In this document: piece after piece, positions 38,714-48,261 of the stretch
Layout: every line of letters begins with the position of its first letter
How positions within the stretch are numbered: position 1 is the first letter of the stretch
NCBI RefSeq assembly: GCF_013416775.1
Contig: NZ_SZVI01000013.1
Coordinates: forward strand, 558,001 to 622,000
Direction: 5' to 3'
Source of the DNA: Rhodoferax sp. BLA1
GTDB lineage: Bacteria; Pseudomonadota; Gammaproteobacteria; Burkholderiales; Burkholderiaceae_C
DNA length: 64,000 nt
Translations under genes and position numbers: made by a program
The notes under the pieces: generated by a model
Told to the model about the DNA's origin: nothing
The model's input: the letters and a program-made list of their open reading frames with translations, nothing else
The model's database searches: none

Positions 38714-40210
38714 TTAAACCGGGGTGAACAGTGCCGCGACCTTGCGTTTGGAGCGGATGTTGCCAGAAATGGTGCGCACTCCGGGCCGCGCCGCTGCAGC
38801 TTCCCACGGGGGCGCGGCTTCGGGCGGCAAGGATGGCTCATACGGTTTGTCAAAGAAGGGATCGGCCGGTGCGGCTGCGCGCGCTCTAGGCTTGTAGTCG
38901 CTGCGTGGTTCACGCGGCGCACGCGCCACATAAGCATCACGCCCGGACGTCTCGCTCTCTTGTTTGTACAGACGCCGACCATCGTTGATGTGGCCCTGTT
39001 TGCGGATATCGGGCAGGTCTTCCTCGAACTCGATGGCTTCCAGTTCAATCTTGGTCTTGAGCAGTTTTTCGATGTCGGCAATCAGGCGCGCATCGCTCTT
39101 GGAGACAAAGTTGACCGCCAGACCGGACTGACCGGCACGACCGGTGCGACCAATGCGGTGCACATAGTCTTCGGCGTGGAACGGTATGTCGAAGTTGAAC
39201 ACCGCGGGCACGTCCTTGATGTCGAGCCCGCGTGCGGCCACGTCGGTACACACCAGCAAGTCCACCTCGCCTGATTTGAAGGACTCCAGCGCCTTGAGGC
39301 GCTCATCCTGGCTCTTGTCGCCATGCAGGGCGGTGGTTTTGAGGCCTTCGCGCTCCAGCGAGCGCGCCAGGCGGGCGCAGCCGAGTTTGCTGTTGACAAA
39401 CACAAAGGCCTGTTTGAGCTCACGCTGTTTGAGAATCTGGTGCAAGGCGTGGCGTTTGTCGTCATCCCCCACGCTGTAGAAGTGTTGCTCGACAGTGGAG
39501 GCGGTGGCATTGGAGCGCGCCACCTCGATCGTCACCGGGTCTTGCAGGTAGCTGTTGGCCAGGCGCTTGATCTCGGGTGAGAAGGTGGCCGAGAACAGCA
39601 AGGTGGTGCGCTGCTTGGGCAGGTAGCTCAGGATACGCTGCAGGTCGGGCAGAAAACCGATGTCGAGCATGCGATCGGCTTCGTCCAGCACGACGTATTC
39701 CACTTGGTTGAGCACGCAATTCTTGGCCTCGATGTGGTCCAACAGCCGCCCTGGGGTGGCTACCAGCACTTCGACGCCTTTTTTCAGCTCGGCAGTCTGG
39801 GGCTTCATGTCGATGCCACCAAACACCACGGTGCTGCGCAGGTTGGTGTATTTGCCATACAGACGAACCTGCTCGGCCACCTGATCCGCCAGTTCACGCG
39901 TGGGCAACAGCACCAGCGCACGCACCGGGTGGCGCGCAGGCGAAGTCGAGGCGTTTTCATGCTTGAGCATGCGTTGCAGCAGCGGCAGCGCAAAGGCAGC
40001 GGTTTTGCCGGTGCCGGTCTGGGCCGCGCCCATCACATCGCGGCCTTGCAGCACCACGGGAATGGCTTGTGCCTGGATCGGGGTCATGGACTCGTAGCCC
40101 ATTTCGGCCACAGCGCGGGCCAGCGGTGCCGACAATTGCAGTTGCGCAAACGCCATCGGAAGCGTGTCAGCGGTTAATTCGTTCGAAATATCAGGAGTCA
40201 GGTCGGTCAT
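38714..40210 (-). CDS. rhlE: DEAD-box RNA helicase RhlE
   Basis: 498 residues. Q motif, AQTGTGKT, PTRELA, TPGRLLDH, VLDEADRMLD, SATFS, then helicase C-terminal motifs ARGLDI and HRIGRTGRAG, and a basic Arg/Pro/Ala-rich tail of about 110 residues. RhlE-type helicases act in ribosome assembly and RNA decay. The gene stands alone between apaH and dcd. Confidence 0.94.
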   Translation of the reverse strand: MTDLTPDISNELTADTLPMAFAQLQLSAPLARAVAEMGYESMTPIQAQAIPVVLQGRDVMGAAQTGTGKTAAFALPLLQRMLKHENASTSPARHPVRALVLLPTRELADQVAEQVRLYGKYTNLRSTVVFGGIDMKPQTAELKKGVEVLVATPGRLLDHIEAKNCVLNQVEYVVLDEADRMLDIGFLPDLQRILSYLPKQRTTLLFSATFSPEIKRLANSYLQDPVTIEVARSNATASTVEQHFYSVGDDDKRHALHQILKQRELKQAFVFVNSKLGCARLARSLEREGLKTTALHGDKSQDERLKALESFKSGEVDLLVCTDVAARGLDIKDVPAVFNFDIPFHAEDYVHRIGRTGRAGQSGLAVNFVSKSDARLIADIEKLLKTKIELEAIEFEEDLPDIRKQGHINDGRRLYKQESETSGRDAYVARAPREPRSDYKPRARAAAPADPFFDKPYEPSLPPEAAPPWEAAAARPGVRTISGNIRSKRKVAALFTPV

Positions 40211-40383
40211 TCAGAGCCAGTGTCAGTTGCTACCCATCCGATAGCTGGTGCAGCCCCACGAGCTGGAGCAAACCCTCATTATCGCCCAAGCCTTACATCC
40301 TGCTGGCAAGCGGCCTGGAACCCGGCCAAAACCACGGCCCGGGTGAACCCGCCCCACCAGCAATCGGCGGGGCTGCGGCCCCG

Positions 40384-40956
40384 TCAGGCCTTGGGCAAGG
40401 TCACGCCGCGTTGACCCTGGTATTTGCCGCCACGGTCCTTGTAGCTGGTTTCACAGACGTCGTCCTTGTCACTCTCGAAGAACAACACCTGGGCGCAGCC
40501 TTCACCCGCGTAGATTTTGGCGGGCAGCGGGGTGGTGTTGGAGAACTCCAGCGTCACATACCCTTCCCACTCGGGCTCAAACGGCGTGACATTGACGATG
40601 ATGCCGCAACGCGCATAGGTGCTTTTGCCCAGGCAGATGGTCAGCACATTGCGCGGAATACGGAAGTACTCCATGGTGCGTGCCAGCGCAAAGCTGTTGG
40701 GCGGGATGATGCAGACATCGTCGTTGAAGTCGACAAAACTCTTCTCATCAAAGTTTTTCGGGTCAACCACCGTGCTGTGGATGTTGGTGAACACCTTGAA
40801 TTCAGGCGCGCAACGGATGTCGTAGCCGTAGCTGCTGGTGCCGTAGCTGATGATTTTGTTGCCGTGACGCTGGCGGATCTGGCCGGGCTCGAACGGCTCG
40901 ATCATGCCGTGTTGCTCAGCCATGCGGCGGATCCATTTGTCGCTTTTGATGCTCAT
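40384..40956 (-). CDS. dcd: dCTP deaminase
   Basis: 190 residues. Trimeric dUTPase-fold enzyme with [13 protein letters not shown], the GKSTYARCG substrate loop and [12 protein letters not shown] with the catalytic Glu. It deaminates dCTP to dUTP for thymidylate supply. The start is the ATG at 40956; the frame is open to 41043. Confidence 0.96.
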   Translation of the reverse strand: MSIKSDKWIRRMAEQHGMIEPFEPGQIRQRHGNKIISYGTSSYGYDIRCAPEFKVFTNIHSTVVDPKNFDEKSFVDFNDDVCIIPPNSFALARTMEYFRIPRNVLTICLGKSTYARCGIIVNVTPFEPEWEGYVTLEFSNTTPLPAKIYAGEGCAQVLFFESDKDDVCETSYKDRGGKYQGQRGVTLPKA

Positions 40957-41049
40957 GGGAATACAGTCTCCTGGAGGGGTAGCGGATTGTAAGCAGGCAC
41001 CGGGCGCGACCAAAGGGGCGGCAGCACAAGTGTCGCAAATCAACAGAGA

Positions 41050-41112
41050 AAACTATCAATAATATAGCTTTCAGCCCTTTATATAAAAGGGCTAGAGGCC
41101 AAAAAGGCTTGT
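41050..41112 (+). repeat. Dispersed repeat, best intergenic copy
   Basis: AAACTATCAATAATATAGCT, then TTCAGCCCTTTATATAAAAGGGCTAGAGGCC and AAAAAGGCTTG. The AGCCCTTT...AAAGGGCT arms form an 8-bp hairpin. It lies in the 193-base gap between dcd and the EamA gene; this copy serves as the type sequence here. Confidence 0.9.
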
Positions 41113-41149
41113 CATACCATCATCCGCTGTGCGCGACAACCCGCAGGCT

Positions 41150-42058
41150 TCACGGCAAACTACCCGCAGCTTGTGGCCTGGTTTCGCCCCACACCACACA
41201 CAACAGGCCCAGCAACACCAGCGCCAGACCGCCGTAGGCCAGGGTGCCTGGTTGTTCACCCACCACCACAATCGCCAGCACAAAAGCCGTCACCGGCTCG
41301 GCCAGCGTCAGGGTCACACAGGTGGCCGCCGACACCCGGCGCAAGGCATGGCTGAACAACAAATACGCCACGCCGGTGACCACCACACCCAGGTAAGTCA
41401 CCATCACCCAGGCGGCTGGTGAACTCGTCAGGCCCGGCGACACCAGCGCCGCCACCGGCACCGCGATCACAGCAGCCATCGAAAAGATCAAAAAGGTCGC
41501 CATCGGCGGTGTGGTCAAACCCACCAGATGTTGGGCAACAAGGGTGTAACTGGCGTAGGCCAGCCCAGCCAGCAGACACAGACCCAAGCCGATCCCATCG
41601 AACCGGGTCTCAGTACCACCATCGCCCAGCATCAGGCCAATGCCCAGCACCGCACAGCCGGACCCGAGCCACCAGATCGGTCGTGGTACTTTTCTGCTCA
41701 TCAGCGCCTGCAACACCCCGACCCACACCGGTCCGCTGCCAATGGCGACACCGGTGCCCACCGCCACCCCGGTTGCTTTGACACCAGCAAAAAAGCTCAG
41801 GTTGTAGGCCGCGATGGTGATGCCACCCAGCAACGCCCACCCCCAAACAGCTTCCGGCAACGTCGCGGCAGCGCCCCGGCGCCATCGCCCCAAGAGCAGA
41901 TAAGCCGCAAAGAAGGCACTGGCGATGGCCAGCCGCAACGCACCAACCCAGTACGGCGAGATCTGGGACGCAACAAAACTTTGTGCGGTGCCGGTGGTTC
42001 CCCACAAGGCAGCGGCGCTGACGGCCATGGCGATACCGGCAAATGTTGGATGTTTCAT
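41150..42058 (-). CDS. EamA/DMT-family transporter
   Basis: 302 residues with ten predicted membrane helices in two EamA repeats (WGTTGTAQSF at the start, TLAEPVTAFVLAIVVVGE in the second half). Such permeases export metabolites or amino acids; the substrate is unknown. It is 56 bases after the AraC regulator on the same strand, so regulation by that protein is plausible. Confidence 0.88.
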   Translation of the reverse strand: MKHPTFAGIAMAVSAAALWGTTGTAQSFVASQISPYWVGALRLAIASAFFAAYLLLGRWRRGAAATLPEAVWGWALLGGITIAAYNLSFFAGVKATGVAVGTGVAIGSGPVWVGVLQALMSRKVPRPIWWLGSGCAVLGIGLMLGDGGTETRFDGIGLGLCLLAGLAYASYTLVAQHLVGLTTPPMATFLIFSMAAVIAVPVAALVSPGLTSSPAAWVMVTYLGVVVTGVAYLLFSHALRRVSAATCVTLTLAEPVTAFVLAIVVVGEQPGTLAYGGLALVLLGLLCVVWGETRPQAAGSLP

Positions 42059-42114
42059 ACCCGCATAGTGGCGCCGGGTGGCGCGCCAACTTGCGAGATC
42101 CTCTTGACCTGGTC

Positions 42115-42795
42115 TCAGCCCTGGCGCAAGTCGCGGGCACCGAGTTGGCGGTCGCGTTTGAGGGCATAACTCAAGGCACTGGCGGAGCGGTAGCCCACCT
42201 GCAAAGCGGCCGTCTCCAGCGCCAGGCCCTGGCGCAGCAGGCGCTCGGCCGCATCCAGGCGCAGACGCCGCAGGTAGTCCTGTGGCGTCTGCCCGGTGAG
42301 CTCCAGCAGCCGTGCGTGAAAACGCTGTGGACTCAAAAAGAACAGCACCGCCATGCGTTGCGTGCTCCAGGTTTCAAACAAGGCATTGGTCAGTGCGGCA
42401 TCCAGCTGCGCCAGATCGATGCCGCGACGCGCCAGAATACGCGGGGCCTGCAACACCGACGCCAGTTGCAAGCTGGCATCACCCCGAGCCACACTGTCAC
42501 GGCAAGCGGCGGTGACTGCAAAACTGCGGGCGCGGCCAAGTTCATGTTGTGCGGGCAGTTCAATCACAAACATGCGGGTGTCTTTGCTGGCCAGAAAACC
42601 ATGCTGCACACCGGCCGGAATCAACAGACCACACGAGGCATCGGCAAAAGCACTGTGCCCCGCCACCTCCAGCTCCATGCGGCCCTGCAAGCCAAACATG
42701 ATTTGCACATGCTCGTGCGCGTGGCTCTGGTACTCGCCGTTGTAACGGCGCACACCACTGCTCACGCCATCAAACCGGGCTGGATTGACTTGCAT
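42115..42795 (-). CDS. AraC-family transcriptional regulator
   Basis: 226 residues. N-terminal cupin-like sensor (HAHEHVQIMFGLQG) and a C-terminal double helix-turn-helix with LELTGQTPQDYLRRLRLDAAERLL and TAALQVGYRSASALSYALKR, the AraC signature. The effector is unknown; it is followed by the EamA transporter, its probable target. Confidence 0.9.
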   Translation of the reverse strand: MQVNPARFDGVSSGVRRYNGEYQSHAHEHVQIMFGLQGRMELEVAGHSAFADASCGLLIPAGVQHGFLASKDTRMFVIELPAQHELGRARSFAVTAACRDSVARGDASLQLASVLQAPRILARRGIDLAQLDAALTNALFETWSTQRMAVLFFLSPQRFHARLLELTGQTPQDYLRRLRLDAAERLLRQGLALETAALQVGYRSASALSYALKRDRQLGARDLRQG

Positions 42796-42880
42796 GGACA
42801 GACGACAACATCACAACCCAGCCGCAAACCAAGGCAAACCAAGCGGGATGGGGTGTGAGGGGTGGCATGATTAACTACGA

Positions 42881-42934
42881 CTTAGATAGCAATAAGTGCT
42901 TTTTGCAAAAGGGCTAGAGGCTCAAACCGCTTGT
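42881..42934 (+). repeat. Dispersed repeat copy at the 3' end of guaD
   Basis: CTTAGATAGCAATAAGTGCT, then TTTTGCAAAAGGGCTAGAGG and CTCAAACCGCTTG. Its last dozen bases overlap the guaD stop and final codons. It has a weaker left arm than the type copy. Confidence 0.8.
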
Positions 42935-44244
42935 GAAATCACGGTGCGCTCCACGAGCCGGTCATCACCCAGCACGATCATCGAGAACAGCAGCTCATCG
43001 AGCGTGGCCGCTTGTGCGGTGCGGCGCGCCAGCAAGGGCGTGGCCTGCGGGTTGAGCAGCACAAAGTCCGCTTCACAGCCCGGCAACAGGTTGCCCACCA
43101 CACCAGAGAGCCCGAGCGCCTGCGCCGCGCCTGCCGTGTGTTGCCACCAGAGTTGCTGGGGTGACAGCGACAAACCGGTTTTGCCGCGCCCCTCACGCCC
43201 CACATAGTAGGCCGCCAGCATGGTGTGAAACGGGCTGAAGCTGGTGCCCCCACCGACGTCGTTGGCCAGGCCGTACTTGAAACCCACACGGTCGGCACTG
43301 GCGTAGTCAAAAAAGCCGCTGGCCAAAAAGAGGTTGCTGGTCGGGCAAACCGCTGCTGCGGCACCACTGTCACGCATCAGGGCCCGATCGGCGTCGTCAA
43401 AGTGGATGCAGTGGGCGTACACCGCGCGCTGGCGCAGCAGGCCAAAGTCAGCATAGGTGGCCAGGTAGCTGCTGGAGGCCGGAAACAGCGCACGCGCCCA
43501 GGCGATTTCATCTTTGTTCTCGGCCACATGCGACTGAATCCAGACACTCGGGTACTTGGCGGCCAGTTCACCCGCGCCGCGCAACTGGGCATCGGTGCTG
43601 GTGGGTGCAAAGCGCGGCGTGATCGCGTAACCCAGGCGATCCACCCCGTGCCAACGCTGCAACAGGTCTTCGGAGTCGATCAGGCTTTGCTCGGTGGCGT
43701 CGACCCGGCCGGGCTGGGACGGCTGGTTCAGCAAGCTTAACGGCGCATGGCGGTCCATCAGGCACAGGCCGGTCATCCAGCGCAGGTGCTGGGCTTGTGC
43801 CTGCGCAAACAAGGCGTTGACCGAGGCCGGGTGCGAGGTGGCAAAAGTCAGCGCGGTGGTGACGCCGTTGCGCAACATTTCCGCTACAAAAAACTGAGCT
43901 GCCTGCGCACAGTATTCGGGATCTGAGAAGCGATTTTCTTCAGGAAAGGTGTAATCCTCCAGCCACGGCAGCAAGCCATCGGCGGGTGAGGCGATCACAT
44001 TGGTCTGGGGATAGTGGCTGTGCAGATCGACAAAACCCGGCGCGATGATGCGCCCCGGCCAGTGTTGCACCGGCAGCTGCGCGTAGTCGGCTTGCAACGC
44101 GTCATACGGTCCCAGAGCCTGCACCACATGCGTGCCGCTGGCGTTGGGCCCCACCACCAGCAAGCCATCGGGCTCATAGACCACAGACTGGCGCGGATCG
44201 GCATCTGGCTTGAAATAAAGAAGGGCGGCACGGTAAGCTTTCAT
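42922..44244 (-). CDS. guaD: Guanine deaminase
   Basis: 440 residues. Amidohydrolase fold with metal-binding HxH in FVDLHSHYPQTNV, HVAEN, YAHCIHFDD and the late Asp in LANDVGGGTSFS, all matching GuaD. It converts guanine to xanthine, feeding the xdhAB enzyme encoded 8 kb away. It is divergent from the VUT-family transporter, 77 bases apart. The last codons lie in a dispersed repeat copy. Confidence 0.94.
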   Translation of the reverse strand: MKAYRAALLYFKPDADPRQSVVYEPDGLLVVGPNASGTHVVQALGPYDALQADYAQLPVQHWPGRIIAPGFVDLHSHYPQTNVIASPADGLLPWLEDYTFPEENRFSDPEYCAQAAQFFVAEMLRNGVTTALTFATSHPASVNALFAQAQAQHLRWMTGLCLMDRHAPLSLLNQPSQPGRVDATEQSLIDSEDLLQRWHGVDRLGYAITPRFAPTSTDAQLRGAGELAAKYPSVWIQSHVAENKDEIAWARALFPASSSYLATYADFGLLRQRAVYAHCIHFDDADRALMRDSGAAAAVCPTSNLFLASGFFDYASADRVGFKYGLANDVGGGTSFSPFHTMLAAYYVGREGRGKTGLSLSPQQLWWQHTAGAAQALGLSGVVGNLLPGCEADFVLLNPQATPLLARRTAQAATLDELLFSMIVLGDDRLVERTVISQAV

Positions 44245-44321
44245 AGGCGCTGAGCTTACCCAATTTGTCTGGAAATCGTCGCCAGCAGGCGGCCTTGGGG
44301 GCCAACTGCGATAATCGCGCG

Positions 44322-44867
44322 ATGAATTCCCAGCCCACTACCCCTCTTCTGACCCTCTGGCGGCCGATTTTGGCCATGCTGGTGGTGATCGTTTCGTCCA
44401 ACTACCTGGTGCAGTTCCCGCTCAACGATTGGTTGACCTGGGGCGCCTTCACCTTCCCGGTGGCCTTTCTGGTGACCGACCTGACCAACCGCGCGGTCGG
44501 TAATGCGGCAGCCCGCCGTGTGGCCTGGGCCGGTTTTGCGATTGCGGTGGTGGTGTCGTTTGCCCTGGCGCCCTGGCGTATTGCCGTGGCCTCCGGTGTG
44601 GCCTTCATTGTGGGCCAGTTGCTCGACATCGTCGCCTTCAACCGCCTGCGCGCTGGTTCCTGGTGGAAAGCACCGCTGATTGGCTCGGCCGTGGCGTCGG
44701 TGGTCGACACCGGCATCTTCTTCTTCCTGGCGTTTGCGGGTTCCGACATGAACTGGCTGATGCTCGCCGCTGGCGACCTGAGCATCAAGTGGCTGATGGC
44801 CGCCGTGCTGCTGGCACCCTACCGCGTGATGCTGCCGCGCCTGCAGCTGTGGGTGCCGGTGCGCTAA
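44322..44867 (+). CDS. VUT-family (YhhQ-like) queuosine precursor transporter
   Basis: 181 residues, about six membrane helices. VSSNYLVQFPLNDWLTWGAFTFP and FLVTDLTNRAVG are typical of the YhhQ/VUT family, whose studied members import preQ0/preQ1, 7-deazaguanines. Its place among purine genes makes a purine-like substrate plausible. The start is the ATG at 44322. It is convergent with add. Confidence 0.88.
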   Translation: MNSQPTTPLLTLWRPILAMLVVIVSSNYLVQFPLNDWLTWGAFTFPVAFLVTDLTNRAVGNAAARRVAWAGFAIAVVVSFALAPWRIAVASGVAFIVGQLLDIVAFNRLRAGSWWKAPLIGSAVASVVDTGIFFFLAFAGSDMNWLMLAAGDLSIKWLMAAVLLAPYRVMLPRLQLWVPVR

Positions 44868-44924
44868 GCACCTGGCCACCCGACCGGCAACCAGCAAGTT
44901 GCCGGTCACCATTTCAAACATCCC

Positions 44925-45965
44925 TCATTCGAACGTTTCAAACAGCTCAGCCAACTGGTCCTGGTAGGCCCGTTTGGCTGACGCATCGATGAAACTCGCC
45001 TCAAAACTGTTGCTTGCCAGCTGGTAGGCGTGCTGCGAGCTCAGACCCAATGCCGCAAAGGTCTGGGTGAAGTTCTCATTGATGTAGCCGCCAAAATAGG
45101 CCGGATCGTCCGAGTTGATGGTCGCCACCAGACCGGCGTCCAGCATGGCACCCAGGTTGTGCTGCGCCAGCGTCGGGAACACACACAGTTTCAGGTTGGA
45201 CAGCGGGCACACCGTGAGCGGAATCTGCTCACGCACCAGCCGAGCCACCAGCGCCGGGTCCTTCATGGCTTGTACGCCGTGGTCAATTCGTTCAACTTTA
45301 AGAGCATCCAGGGCGCTCCAGATATAGGCGGGCGGCCCTTCTTCACCAGCATGGGCGACCAAGCGCAGGCCCAGTTGGCGCGCTTTGGCAAACACCTCGG
45401 TGAACTTTTCGGGCGGGTGCCCCAGCTCGCTGGAGGCCAGTCCCACACCCAGCAACTTGTCGAGGTGTGGCGTGGCCTGCTCCAGCGCCTCAAAGGCCTC
45501 GGCCTGGCTCAGATGGCGCAAGAAACACAGGATCAGCCCGGCGCTGATGCCCAGTTTGGACCGCGCATCCACACAGGCGCGGTGCAGGCCGTTGATCACG
45601 GTGTCGGTGTCCACACCGTGGCCGGTGTGGGTTTGGGTGTCAAAGAAGATTTCGGTATGCCGCACCTGATCTGCCGCCGCACGCTCCAGGTAGGCCCAGG
45701 TCATGTCGTAGAAGTCCTGTTCGGTGCGCAGCACCTGGGTGCCAGCGTGGTACACGTCCAGAAACTCCTGCAGATTGCCAAACACATAGGCCCGTTTGAG
45801 CGCCGCAACATCGGCATAAGGCAGGCTCAAACCATTGCGTGCGGCCAGCGCAAACATCAGCTCGGGTTCGAGCGAGCCTTCGATGTGCATGTGCAACTCG
45901 GCTTTGGGCAAACGTTTGAGCAGGTCGGGCAGTCGGTGGGCGGGAATGGGTTTGACGGTGTTCAT
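44925..45965 (-). CDS. add: Adenosine deaminase (possibly adenine deaminase subgroup)
   Basis: 346 residues. KAELHMHIEGSL (HxH and substrate Glu/Gly), LVAHAGEEGP with the catalytic Glu, ERIDHGVQ, and NSDDPAYFGG with the metal-binding Asp. The adenosine deaminase family includes bacterial adenine aminohydrolases with very similar motifs, so the base versus nucleoside preference is open. It is downstream of the nucleoside ABC transporter operon, separated by a strong terminator. Confidence 0.92.
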   Translation of the reverse strand: MNTVKPIPAHRLPDLLKRLPKAELHMHIEGSLEPELMFALAARNGLSLPYADVAALKRAYVFGNLQEFLDVYHAGTQVLRTEQDFYDMTWAYLERAAADQVRHTEIFFDTQTHTGHGVDTDTVINGLHRACVDARSKLGISAGLILCFLRHLSQAEAFEALEQATPHLDKLLGVGLASSELGHPPEKFTEVFAKARQLGLRLVAHAGEEGPPAYIWSALDALKVERIDHGVQAMKDPALVARLVREQIPLTVCPLSNLKLCVFPTLAQHNLGAMLDAGLVATINSDDPAYFGGYINENFTQTFAALGLSSQHAYQLASNSFEASFIDASAKRAYQDQLAELFETFE

Positions 45966-46047
45966 GGCAGTCCGTTTGAGGTGGGGGTCAGACCCGGTGG
46001 CCGCGGGTACAAAAAAAGGTCGCATCGCGTCCGACCGGCTGAAGAAC

Positions 46048-46075
46048 AAAAAAGCCGCCCTCAGGCGGCTTTTTT
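46048..46075 (-). terminator. Rho-independent terminator after the BMP protein gene
   Basis: AAAAAAGCCGCC-CTCA-GGCGGCTTTTTT, a 12-bp stem with T-runs on both strands, 19 bases after the stop of the minus-strand transporter operon and upstream of add. Confidence 0.92.
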
Positions 46076-46093
46076 GGGTGGGGACACCAGAGT

Positions 46094-47260
46094 TTACTTG
46101 GCGCCGGGCACTTTGCCTTCCACGCCCTTGACGTAGAAGTTGATACCACTGAGGAACTTGTCATCTGCCACAGCGTCCTTGGCCAGCACTTCCTTGCCAG
46201 CGCTGTCTTTCAACGGGCCTTTCCAGATCACAAAAGAACCGTCGGCCAGACCCTTCTTGACTTCTTCGACCTTGGTCTTGGTGTCAGCAGGCACGTCTTC
46301 AGCGATGGAGACGATGTCGATCGCACCTTCTTTCACACCCCACCAGCTGTGGCTACCTTCGCCAGCCTTCCAGGAGCCATCCAAAGCCTCCTTGGTGGCC
46401 TTGATGTAGTACGGACCCCAGTTGATGACGGCGGATGCCAAGTGGGCTTTCGGGCCATAAGCGGTCATGTCAGAGTCCCAACCGAAGGCGCGTTTGCCCT
46501 TGGCTTCAGCGGTTTTCAAGACAGCCGCCGAGTCGGTGTTCTGGAACAAGACGTCAGCGCCGCCGTTGATCAGGCTCGTGGCTGCTTCGGTTTCTTTCGG
46601 TGGGTCAAACCAGGTGTTCACCCAAACCACCTTGGTCTTGATCTTGGGGTTGCTGCTTTGGGCACCGAGTGTGAAGCTGTTGATGTTGCGGATCACTTCC
46701 GGGATTGGCACCGAGGCCACCACACCCAGGGTGTTGCTCTTGGTCATCTTGCCAGCGATCACACCCGCCATGTAGGCGCCTTCGTAGGTGCGGCTGTCGT
46801 AAGTGCGCATGTTCTCGGCTTGTTTGTAACCGGTGGCATGCTCAAACTTGACGTCCTTGAACTCGGCTGCCACCTTGAGCATGGGCTCCATGTAACCAAA
46901 GGTGGTGCCAAACACCAGTTTGTTGCCTTGGCCAGCCATGTCGCGGATGACGCGTTCAGCGTCAGCAGATTCGGGCACGTTTTCAACAAACGAGGTCACG
47001 ATCTTGTCGCCGAACTCGGCTTCCAGCGCTTTGCGACCATTGTCATGGGCAAAGGTCCAACCGCCATCACCCACCGGACCCACATAAGCAAAACCGATTT
47101 TCAGCGGCTCAGGTTTGACCGGTTCCGGTGCAGAGGCCACGGGTGCCGGTGCGGGCGCAGGAGCCGGTTCCTCTTTTTTGCCACAGCCTACCAGCGCGGC
47201 AGAAGCCACGGCGGTCAGCGCAGCTACCTTGAGCAGCGTACGTTTTTGCAGATCAGTCAT
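46094..47260 (-). CDS. BMP-family nucleoside-binding lipoprotein of an ABC transporter
   Basis: 388 residues. Lipoprotein signal with the lipobox LVGC (Cys26), a Pro/Ala/Glu linker (about 29-52), then the BMP/PnrA fold with GFAYVGPVGDGGWTFAHD and EGAYMAGVIAGKMT. BMP proteins bind purine nucleosides. It is the last gene of the ATPase-permease-permease-binding protein operon and the one before the terminator. The high position of the linker resembles other betaproteobacterial members. Confidence 0.93.
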   Translation of the reverse strand: MTDLQKRTLLKVAALTAVASAALVGCGKKEEPAPAPAPAPVASAPEPVKPEPLKIGFAYVGPVGDGGWTFAHDNGRKALEAEFGDKIVTSFVENVPESADAERVIRDMAGQGNKLVFGTTFGYMEPMLKVAAEFKDVKFEHATGYKQAENMRTYDSRTYEGAYMAGVIAGKMTKSNTLGVVASVPIPEVIRNINSFTLGAQSSNPKIKTKVVWVNTWFDPPKETEAATSLINGGADVLFQNTDSAAVLKTAEAKGKRAFGWDSDMTAYGPKAHLASAVINWGPYYIKATKEALDGSWKAGEGSHSWWGVKEGAIDIVSIAEDVPADTKTKVEEVKKGLADGSFVIWKGPLKDSAGKEVLAKDAVADDKFLSGINFYVKGVEGKVPGAK

Positions 47261-47340
47261 GTTTAATCCTTATCAAAGGGGGTAACGACGGGTTAAAGAA
47301 AACAGTGATTATGGGCCCAGCGCGAACTGTTTCTAAAGGT

Positions 47341-48261
47341 TCAGGCGCCTGGATAAAAAGGTTTACCAATGCTGGCGGGCATGTTGATGCGAATCCACTG
47401 CGGGTTGCGTGAGATCAGCGCCAGCACCAGAATGGTTGCCACATACGGCAACATGCTCAGGAACTGACTCGGAATATCCACGCCGATGCCCTGCAGGTGA
47501 AACTGCAACATCGTCACCCCACCAAACAGGTAAGCACCAAGCAATACCCGTGCCGGGCGCCAGGTGGCAAAGGTGGTCAGGGCCAACGCAATCCAGCCTT
47601 TGCCCGCCACCATGCCTTCTACCCAAAGCGGTGTGTAGATCACCGAGATGTAGGCACCAGCCAAGCCACACAAGGCCCCACCCACCACCACTGCAGCCAG
47701 GCGAATGCGGCGCACCGGGTAACCCAGCGCATGGGCAGACTCGGGGCTTTCACCCACACTGCGCACAATCAGCCCGGCGCGGGTGCGGTACAAAAACCAG
47801 ATCAAGGCCAGCGCAAACAGCACCGTCAGGTACACCAGCGGGTGGTGACGAAACAGCGCAGGGCCGACCAACGGGATGTCTGACAGGTAGGGAATGGCAA
47901 ACGAAGCACGCTCGGGAATCCGGGCCTGCACAAAACTGGTGCCTACAAAGGCGGAAAAACCGGTGCCAAACAAGGTCAGCGCCAAGCCGGTGGCGTACTG
48001 GTTGGTGTTGAGCCAGATCACCAACAAACCAAAAACCGCTGCCAGCCCCGCACCCGCCGCCATGCCAGCGACAAAACCCAGCCAGTCCGACCCGGTAGAA
48101 ACCACCGTGGCAAACCCGGCAATGGCGGCACACAGCATCATGCCCTCGGCGCCGAGGTTAACAATGCCCACCTTCTCATTGATCAACAGCCCCAGCGAGG
48201 CAATAGCCAGCACCGTGCCCGCATTTAATGTGGCCGCCAACAGCAGCGCATAAGACTCCAT
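47341..48261 (-). CDS. Nucleoside ABC transporter permease 2 (NupQ-like)
   Basis: 306 residues, about nine membrane helices, BPD_transp_2 family. GIVNLGAEGMMLCAA and the cytoplasmic coupling segment GESPESAHALGYPVRRIR are diagnostic. Its ATG at 48261 shares one base with the upstream permease stop (TGATG), showing translational coupling. It pairs with permease 1 for purine nucleoside uptake. Confidence 0.92.
   Translation of the reverse strand: MESYALLLAATLNAGTVLAIASLGLLINEKVGIVNLGAEGMMLCAAIAGFATVVSTGSDWLGFVAGMAAGAGLAAVFGLLVIWLNTNQYATGLALTLFGTGFSAFVGTSFVQARIPERASFAIPYLSDIPLVGPALFRHHPLVYLTVLFALALIWFLYRTRAGLIVRSVGESPESAHALGYPVRRIRLAAVVVGGALCGLAGAYISVIYTPLWVEGMVAGKGWIALALTTFATWRPARVLLGAYLFGGVTMLQFHLQGIGVDIPSQFLSMLPYVATILVLALISRNPQWIRINMPASIGKPFYPGA

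Noticed and set aside
38714..40210. Calling the DEAD-box helicase part of a defence system
   Set aside because: All motifs and the basic tail fit the housekeeping RhlE; neighbours are apaH and dcd.
40384..40956. dcd as an anti-phage dCTP deaminase
   Set aside because: Defence dCTP deaminases are larger fusions; this is the normal 190-residue housekeeping enzyme with canonical motifs.
45283..45325. Possible repeat copy inside add
   Set aside because: The AT-rich stretch and GAGC/GGGCGC blocks recall the family, but neither GGGCTAGAGGCC nor the left arm is present.
45030..46136. 368-codon plus-strand frame opposite adenosine deaminase
   Set aside because: It overlaps add entirely, reads through its terminator region and has the composition of a complement frame.
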